Below are positions 38,459 to 42,785 of a stretch of DNA of 42,785 nucleotides, piece after piece (positions within the stretch are counted from its first letter, which is position 1; each line of letters opens with the position of its first letter). Made by a program: the position numbers and the translations under genes. This DNA is from Flavobacterium sp. GTDB lineage: Bacteria > Bacteroidota > Bacteroidia > Flavobacteriales > Flavobacteriaceae. The DNA lies in the NCBI RefSeq assembly GCF_021151785.1, contig NZ_JAGKWP010000006.1, forward strand, positions 1 through 42,785, read 5' to 3'. The notes beneath the pieces are model-generated. The model made no database searches. It saw only the letters and a program-made list of their open reading frames with translations, and had not been told where the DNA came from.

Positions 38459-38698
38459 CTAAGCAATATTTTCAACTGTTTCAATTTGTGGCACATATTT
38501 CTTAATGGTTGTCTCCACCCCTGCTTTCATGGTACTGATGCTTAAATTACATGAAGTACAGGCACCCTCAAGTCGAACTTTAACATGTTTATCATCAATA
38601 ATCTCCACTAAAGAAATATTTCCTCCATCAGAGTTTAAAAATGGTCTGATTTCGTCTAATGCTTTTTCAACATTTTCTCTAATTTCTACTGTAGTCAT
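38459..38698 (-). CDS. NifU-family Fe-S scaffold protein (C-terminal domain type)
   Basis: Small (79 residues) Fe-S cluster scaffold/carrier consisting of the NifU C-terminal (Nfu) domain: ALDEIRPFLNSDGGNISLVEI at the front and the cluster-binding GACTSCNLSISTMKAGVE (CxxC near residues 52-55). It is one of several Fe-S genes in this stretch, downstream of the Mrp-type carrier and upstream of the reductase-ferredoxin pair. A hairpin lies between it and the Mrp gene, so its expression depends on read-through or its own promoter, which I could not clearly locate. Confidence 0.94.
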   Translation of the reverse strand: MTTVEIRENVEKALDEIRPFLNSDGGNISLVEIIDDKHVKVRLEGACTSCNLSISTMKAGVETTIKKYVPQIETVENIA

Positions 38699-38719
38699 AG
38701 TTTAATTAATCCATTTTTT

Positions 38720-38760
38720 CAAAAAGCTATGAGTCAATAAAATTCTATCAACTCATAGCT
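38720..38760 (-). terminator. Terminator-like hairpin between the Mrp and NifU genes (minus strand)
   Basis: Ten-bp perfect stem AGCTATGAGT / ACTCATAGCT with a 16-base loop, followed on the minus strand by TTTTT. It lies just downstream of the Mrp gene and 22 bases before the nifU-like start. Confidence 0.75.
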
Positions 38761-38770
38761 ATTTTGAGAT

Positions 38771-39904
38771 TTATTTTTTTACAGCTGAACAACCAGCCAT
38801 TGTTGTAATTTTAATTGCCTCGGTAGGCGGAAGAGTATCATTTCTTTTAACCGTTTCTTCTACTACATTTCTAGCTAATTCTTCAAAAGCATTGGCTAAA
38901 GGTGTATCTTCTTGCAGTGCTGCTGGTCGACCAAAATCTCCTGCTTCACGAATACTTTGAACCAATGGGATTTCACCTAACATACGCACGTCTAAATCTT
39001 GTGCTAAATTACGAGCTCCTTCCTTTCCAAAGATATAATATTTATTATTTGGTAATTCTTCTGGTGTAAAGTAAGCCATATTCTCTACAATTCCTAAAAC
39101 AGGAACTTGCACCGCATCAGACATAAACATTGCTACTCCTTTTTTTGCATCCGCTAATGCAACTGCCTGAGGTGTACTAACCACTACGGCACCTGTAATA
39201 GGTAAAGACTGCATGATTGATAAATGTATGTCGCCAGTACCAGGAGGTAAATCAATCAACATAAAATCAATTTCACCCCAATTAGCGTCAAAAATCATTT
39301 GATTTAGAGCTTTTGAAGCCATTGGACCTCTCCAAATTACAGCCTGATCAGGTTTAGTAAAAAATCCGATAGATAAAATTTCAACTCCATAGCTTTGAAT
39401 AGGTTGCATTTTTGATTTTCCATCTACTTCTACAGAAATTGGTTTAGCGGTTTCTACATCAAACATAATAGGCATTGATGGACCATAAATATCTGCGTCC
39501 AAAACCCCAACTTTGAAGCCCATTTTAGCTAAAGCGACAGCCAAATTAGCTGTAATAGTAGACTTTCCAACACCACCTTTTCCCGAAGATACCGCAATAA
39601 TATTAGAAATACCAGGAATGGGTTTTCCTTTAATTGTATGCTCTTGTTTTTCAGGAACTTCAACTTTAATATTCACTTTGATTTTTACATCCGAACCAAA
39701 TTTTTCAGCAATAACTTTCTTAATATCACTCTCGGTTCTGTTTTTTATATGAAGCGCGGGTGTGTTTAAAATTACATCGACTACTACTTCGTCACCAAAA
39801 GTTAATACATTTTGAACAGCACCGCTCTCTACCATATTTTTCCCTTCACCTGCTATTGTAATTGTTTCTAATACAGATAAAATTTCTTTTCTATCAAGTT
39901 TCAT
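38771..39904 (-). CDS. Mrp/ApbC-type Fe-S carrier ATPase
   Basis: P-loop ATPase (377 residues) of the Mrp/Nbp35 family, which inserts Fe-S clusters into target proteins. The N-terminal MIP18/DUF59 domain (about 1-85) is followed by the deviant Walker A SGKGGVGKST (107-116). The GVLDADIYGPSMP switch and the FMLIDLPPGTGDIHL Walker B follow. The CPxC cluster motif that normally follows ENM is absent (ENMAYFTPEELPNNKYYIFG), as I recall for Bacteroidota. A lone Cys occurs at the very C-terminus (AGCSAVKK). Alternative names include ApbC and Mrp. It precedes the nifU-like gene. Confidence 0.93.
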   Translation of the reverse strand: MKLDRKEILSVLETITIAGEGKNMVESGAVQNVLTFGDEVVVDVILNTPALHIKNRTESDIKKVIAEKFGSDVKIKVNIKVEVPEKQEHTIKGKPIPGISNIIAVSSGKGGVGKSTITANLAVALAKMGFKVGVLDADIYGPSMPIMFDVETAKPISVEVDGKSKMQPIQSYGVEILSIGFFTKPDQAVIWRGPMASKALNQMIFDANWGEIDFMLIDLPPGTGDIHLSIMQSLPITGAVVVSTPQAVALADAKKGVAMFMSDAVQVPVLGIVENMAYFTPEELPNNKYYIFGKEGARNLAQDLDVRMLGEIPLVQSIREAGDFGRPAALQEDTPLANAFEELARNVVEETVKRNDTLPPTEAIKITTMAGCSAVKK

Positions 39905-39943
39905 AAGTATATATGAATATTTTATTTAGACTTATTTTAAATG

Positions 39944-39951
39944 CAAAGATA
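39944..39951 (-). promoter_or_regulatory. Promoter -7 element (TATCTTTG) of the Mrp gene
   Basis: The minus strand reads TATCTTTG followed by CA, the commonest flavobacterial form of TAnnTTTG, 40 bases before the ATG at 39904. Confidence 0.55.
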
Positions 39952-40041
39952 ACAAGAAGTTTACTAGTTTACAGTTGAAAAAGTTAAAACTTTGTTATTA
40001 AAGTATAGCTATTTTCAATGGAAAAATTCAAATACTACAAT

Positions 40042-40362
40042 TTACTTGATCTCTGGTTCCCAATAGTGTTTTTTAAAGTCAACAATTTGGTTATTAACAA
40101 CCTCTATTCCTTCATTTTCAAGCAATTGTTGCATAAGATTAGTCCCTTCAAAATGATGTTTTCCGGTTAAAACTCCATTTCTGTTTACTACTCGATGCGC
40201 TGGTACATCTTCTAAATAATGGGAAGCATTCATTGCATAACCTACTATTCTTGCTGAACGTCCAGCGCCTATTGCCTTGGCTATAGCCCCATAAGAAGTA
40301 ACCCTTCCTTCAGGAATTTGTTTCACAATTTCATACACCCGTTGAAAAAAATCTTCTTTCAT
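40042..40362 (-). CDS. Alkyltransferase-like protein (MGMT family, no active Cys)
   Basis: A 106-residue relative of O6-methylguanine-DNA methyltransferase. The characteristic helix-turn-helix and Arg finger (IPEGRVTSYGAIAKAIGAGRSARIVGYAM) and the active-site strand are present, but the reactive Cys of PCHR is replaced: the motif reads VPAHRVVNRNG. Such alkyltransferase-like proteins bind alkylated guanine without repairing it and flag the lesion for nucleotide-excision repair. It is the last gene of the trmB-lysE-atl unit, four bases after the LysE-type gene. Confidence 0.92.
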   Translation of the reverse strand: MKEDFFQRVYEIVKQIPEGRVTSYGAIAKAIGAGRSARIVGYAMNASHYLEDVPAHRVVNRNGVLTGKHHFEGTNLMQQLLENEGIEVVNNQIVDFKKHYWEPEIK

Positions 40363-40366
40363 TAGT

Positions 40367-40996
40367 TTACAAATTATAAAGCGTAAAACAAGCTATAAGT
40401 GCGGTAATAAAGGCAATTATGAAGTTGATGTTTTTAATAAAAAAAGTAACGTTAGACTTAATTTTTCGAAATAAGTAAGCATATGATAAAAAAATCAAGA
40501 AAGTACCTAATGTAGTGCCTAAAACAAAAAAAAGTCCAACTAAATTAGTGAAAAAATCGTTAATAAAAGTCGAAAGGTATAAACTTACAAATGCATAATA
40601 AGGAATGGGAAACACATTTAATCCTGATATCACAATTCCATGATAAAAAGGTTTTAATTTACTTTTCTTACTACCTTTAACTACCTCATCTTTAGATTGA
40701 ATATGACTTTGTACTCCTTTTCCAAGAAAAAAAACCGTTAAAACAACAAAGACTACACTTCCTACGACTTTTAAGTTTTGCATTATCTTAGGATGAGATT
40801 CTAAATAAATGGCAAAAGTAAATGCTAATACACTTTGCAAAAAAACAACTAATATTGCTCCATTTATAAACTTCTTAGCCTTTTTCAATGTCTTTTTTAC
40901 GCTGTAGTTTGCCACAGTCATATTTACTATTCCTGGAGGAAGCACCCCTATAGCGGAAAACAAAACTGCTAATGCAAAAGCTAAAAGTATAGACAC
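40367..40996 (-). CDS. LysE-family exporter
   Basis: Inner-membrane amino-acid or metabolite exporter of 209 residues with six predicted membrane segments in the LysE/RhtB arrangement. The N-terminal ALAVLFSAIGVLPPGIVNMTVANYSV carries the conserved pair of prolines and Gly typical of the family. The start codon appears to be GTG overlapping the trmB stop (TAGTG on the minus strand). I see no better ATG. Substrate unknown. Confidence 0.82.
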   Translation of the reverse strand: MSILLAFALAVLFSAIGVLPPGIVNMTVANYSVKKTLKKAKKFINGAILVVFLQSVLAFTFAIYLESHPKIMQNLKVVGSVVFVVLTVFFLGKGVQSHIQSKDEVVKGSKKSKLKPFYHGIVISGLNVFPIPYYAFVSLYLSTFINDFFTNLVGLFFVLGTTLGTFLIFLSYAYLFRKIKSNVTFFIKNINFIIAFITALIACFTLYNL

Positions 40997-41670
40997 TATT
41001 TAATTTTAAATTGAATGTATGTGATGGGTTTATTAATTTCTAAGTATTGTTTCTCATAAAAAGTTTGAATGGTCGTTACTACGTTTGGAGCGCCTTCGTT
41101 TTTATATATGTTATGATTAGCATATATTACTTCGTGTCCTTCACCATGCAACAATCCTAAAGTATAACCATGCATAAACTCACTATCTGTTTTTAAATGC
41201 ATTAAACCTTCGGGTTTCAAAATTTGTTTATAACGTTGAAGGAATTCAGAATTTGTCATTCTATGTTTGGTGCGTTTGTATTTGATTTGAGGATCTGGAA
41301 AAGTAATCCAAATTTCATCTACTTCGTTTTCTGCAAAACAATGATGAATCAACTCAATTTGAGTGCGCAAGAAACCTACATTTTGCATTCCGTTTTCAAC
41401 GGCTGTTTTAGCTCCTCGCCAAAAACGAGCTCCTTTGATATCGACTCCTATAAAATTTTTATCTGGATAACGTTCTGCTAAACCTACTGAATATTCACCT
41501 TTTCCACAACCTAATTCAAGTACAATTGGATTGTTGTTTTTAAAAAAATCGGTTCTCCATTTTCCTTTTAAAGCTAATTGTTCATTCACTACTTCTTCTC
41601 TTGTAGGCTGAACTACGTTTGAAAAAGTTGCATTCTCATTAAATCTTTTCAGTTTATTTTTACTTCCCAC
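40996..41670 (-). CDS. trmB: tRNA (guanine-N7-)-methyltransferase
   Basis: Methylates G46 in tRNA variable loops. SAM-dependent enzyme of 224 residues: VLELGCGKGEYSVGLAERYP (motif I, near 50-69), NFIGVDIKGARFWRGA (motif II region), and the TrmB signature WITFPDPQIKYKRTKHRM (near 121-138) with the catalytic Asp. The basic N-terminus (MGSKNKLKRFNEN) is normal. Its stop overlaps the GTG start of the LysE-type gene by one base. Confidence 0.95.
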   Translation of the reverse strand: MGSKNKLKRFNENATFSNVVQPTREEVVNEQLALKGKWRTDFFKNNNPIVLELGCGKGEYSVGLAERYPDKNFIGVDIKGARFWRGAKTAVENGMQNVGFLRTQIELIHHCFAENEVDEIWITFPDPQIKYKRTKHRMTNSEFLQRYKQILKPEGLMHLKTDSEFMHGYTLGLLHGEGHEVIYANHNIYKNEGAPNVVTTIQTFYEKQYLEINKPITYIQFKIK

Positions 41671-41820
41671 GTTTTTCTAAATTTTTGGTAAAAGTATAAA
41701 AATAAAGTGAATCTTCATATTGTAGTCTAAAACGTAAGACTAGACTATTTAGCTAATAAATGAAACAAAAAGTAATAACATTGAAAATAAAAACACACAA
41801 TACAAGTCGAGAAAAGAAAT

Positions 41821-42785
41821 CTAATCTAGCCATTTTCCTTTTTTCAATGTAAACGAAAACTCGGAACCTTTTTTTAGATTACTTTGTACAAAAATTTTCT
41901 CATGATGGGCTTCAATAATATGTTTAACAATGGCTAAACCTAGACCTGAGCCACCTTCCGCCCTAGAACCACTTTTGTTAACTCTGAAGAAACGCTCAAA
42001 AATTCTTGATAAATACTGTTTATCAATACCTTCGCCATTATCTTGAATTCTAATTAGAATCTTATTTTTATTAATGCTCTCAATAGCTACTTCTGTTGTT
42101 CCATTTTCTTTCCCATACTTGATGGAATTCATAATCAGATTTACCAATACTTGTTGTATTTTCTCTTTATCTGCATGTACAAAAATAGGACTAGAATATT
42201 TCTCATCAAACATTAAAATGATATTCTTTTTATCCGCTTCCATTTCGAGTAGATCAAAAACATTCTGAATTTCAGTTATAATATCAAATGTAGAAAGATC
42301 TAAGTTCAAATCATTTGATTCAAATTTTGTTATCATGTCTAAATCTTGCACAATATGAATCAATCGTTCTACTCCTTTTGATGCGCGTTCAATGTATTTT
42401 TTTCTTAATTCTTTGTCTTTAATTGCTCCTCCTTCAATAAGTGTATCTAAATAACCTTGAACAGTAAATAACGGTGTTTTTAATTCGTGGGAAACATTTC
42501 CTAAAAACTCTCTACGGTATTCTTCTCGCACCTTTAAAGATTCTATTTCGATTTTTTTCTCTTTGGCAAAATTCCGAATATCTTTTGTTAGACTGGCAAT
42601 ATCTGTTGTTACTGTTTTATCTGTTAATGAAGTAGCATCAAGAATAGAAACCTCATCATATAATTTTTTAATTCGCTTATATATAAATATTTCTACTCGG
42701 TATTGAATAAGAAAAAAACTAAAAACAAATAAAACTATTGGAAAGAAAAACAAGAAGAATACATCAATTTTTTCAAAAAGAAAAT
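41821..42785 (-). CDS. Sensor histidine kinase (PhoR-like), 5' end cut by the window
   Basis: Two-component sensor kinase. The frame is open to the right edge without a start; a TTG at 42753 could be mistaken for one, but upstream codons (FLFEKIDVFF) continue the membrane segment, so the gene runs beyond the window. Visible are one membrane segment, a linker with coiled-coil character (about 30 codons), and the HisKA dimerisation domain with the phospho-acceptor His in VSHELKTPLFTVQGYL. The HATPase domain has the N box NLIMNSIKYGKENG, G1 DNGEGID and G2 GGSGLGLAIVKHI. It resembles flavobacterial PhoR-type kinases. Its response regulator is not visible here. Confidence 0.92.
   Translation of the reverse strand, partial: FLFEKIDVFFLFFFPIVLFVFSFFLIQYRVEIFIYKRIKKLYDEVSILDATSLTDKTVTTDIASLTKDIRNFAKEKKIEIESLKVREEYRREFLGNVSHELKTPLFTVQGYLDTLIEGGAIKDKELRKKYIERASKGVERLIHIVQDLDMITKFESNDLNLDLSTFDIITEIQNVFDLLEMEADKKNIILMFDEKYSSPIFVHADKEKIQQVLVNLIMNSIKYGKENGTTEVAIESINKNKILIRIQDNGEGIDKQYLSRIFERFFRVNKSGSRAEGGSGLGLAIVKHIIEAHHEKIFVQSNLKKGSEFSFTLKKGKWLD

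Noticed and set aside
41700..41760. Inverted repeat AGTCT / AGACT downstream of the histidine kinase gene
   Set aside because: Arms are only five bases with no T run; compatible with chance.
42751..42753. TTG at 42753 as the start of the histidine kinase
   Set aside because: The codons upstream stay open to the window edge and continue a membrane segment, so the true start is outside the window.

Overview
The window reads as a chromosomal segment of a member of the Flavobacteriaceae, most likely Flavobacterium or a close relative. The DNA is AT-rich, and many genes are preceded by the Bacteroidota-type -7 element TAnnTTTG without a clear Shine-Dalgarno sequence. Exported proteins carry Bacteroidota-style lipoprotein signals (Cys followed by acidic residues), and the families are typical of the group: SDR-type threonine dehydrogenase, DUF177-rpmF-fabH-accB-accC, a TonB-dependent receptor with a carboxypeptidase-like N-terminal domain, and DUF5689 and DUF6646 proteins. 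I see no rRNA, CRISPR array, insertion sequence or prophage. One tRNA gene (anticodon CAT) is present. The left edge shows no cut gene. The right edge cuts the 5' end of a sensor histidine kinase gene.

Layout. 0-5.6 kb: threonine dehydrogenase, a SnoaL/NTF2-like lipoprotein, a LolC/E-like permease, rbfA, methylmalonyl-CoA epimerase, the tRNA, riboflavin synthase and pdxA. 5.7-9.6 kb: DUF177, rpmF, fabH, accB and accC, a ribosome plus fatty-acid-initiation cluster that lacks plsX. 9.6-16.2 kb: ACT-domain protein, YraN, LD-carboxypeptidase, metG, a HAD phosphatase, a CatA-like acetyltransferase and a histone-deacetylase-like hydrolase. 16.2-19.2 kb: a minus-strand operon of two tandem short SSB proteins plus an HRDC-domain protein, then a tightly packed plus-strand trio (DUF6265 protein, small Zn-finger-like protein, NAD-binding epimerase). 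19.3-25.2 kb: TonB-dependent receptor, two surface lipoproteins and a divergent secreted EEP-family nuclease, which together look like an extracellular nucleic-acid or phosphorus scavenging locus. 25.3-28.6 kb: 3-hydroxyanthranilate dioxygenase, a CorA Mg transporter with a striking leader, and an aminoadipate-semialdehyde dehydrogenase. 28.6-30.4 kb: a small accessory patch with a frameshifted lipoprotein, another lipoprotein, a coding remnant and an XRE regulator. 30.4-32.4 kb: PhnA-like protein, DUF6646 protein, metallophosphatase. 32.4-39.9 kb: an iron block comprising feoA, feoB, a 40-residue Cys-rich FeoB-associated protein, a small lipoprotein, a ZIP transporter, a DtxR/MntR regulator, a 2Fe-2S ferredoxin, a ferredoxin-NADP reductase, a NifU-type scaffold and an Mrp/ApbC Fe-S carrier. 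40-42.8 kb: alkyltransferase-like protein, LysE exporter, TrmB and the partial histidine kinase.

The most noteworthy signals are two. (1) The roughly 90-nt leader of corA holds a TACCTTTG promoter, a 10-codon open frame with an acidic start (MDDSEKHLKI) and an intrinsic terminator whose U-tract touches the corA start codon, suggesting conditional attenuation of a Mg transporter. (2) A lipoprotein gene near 28.97 kb is interrupted at an A_AAA_AAG heptamer, and a -1 shift there restores a further 76 codons. This could be programmed frameshifting, phase variation, a mutation or a sequencing error. Further leads are palindromes upstream of feoA, the dtxR-like regulator and the XRE gene, a 10-bp perfect hairpin at the predicted 5' end of the TonB-receptor mRNA, and the ssb-ssb-HRDC operon.
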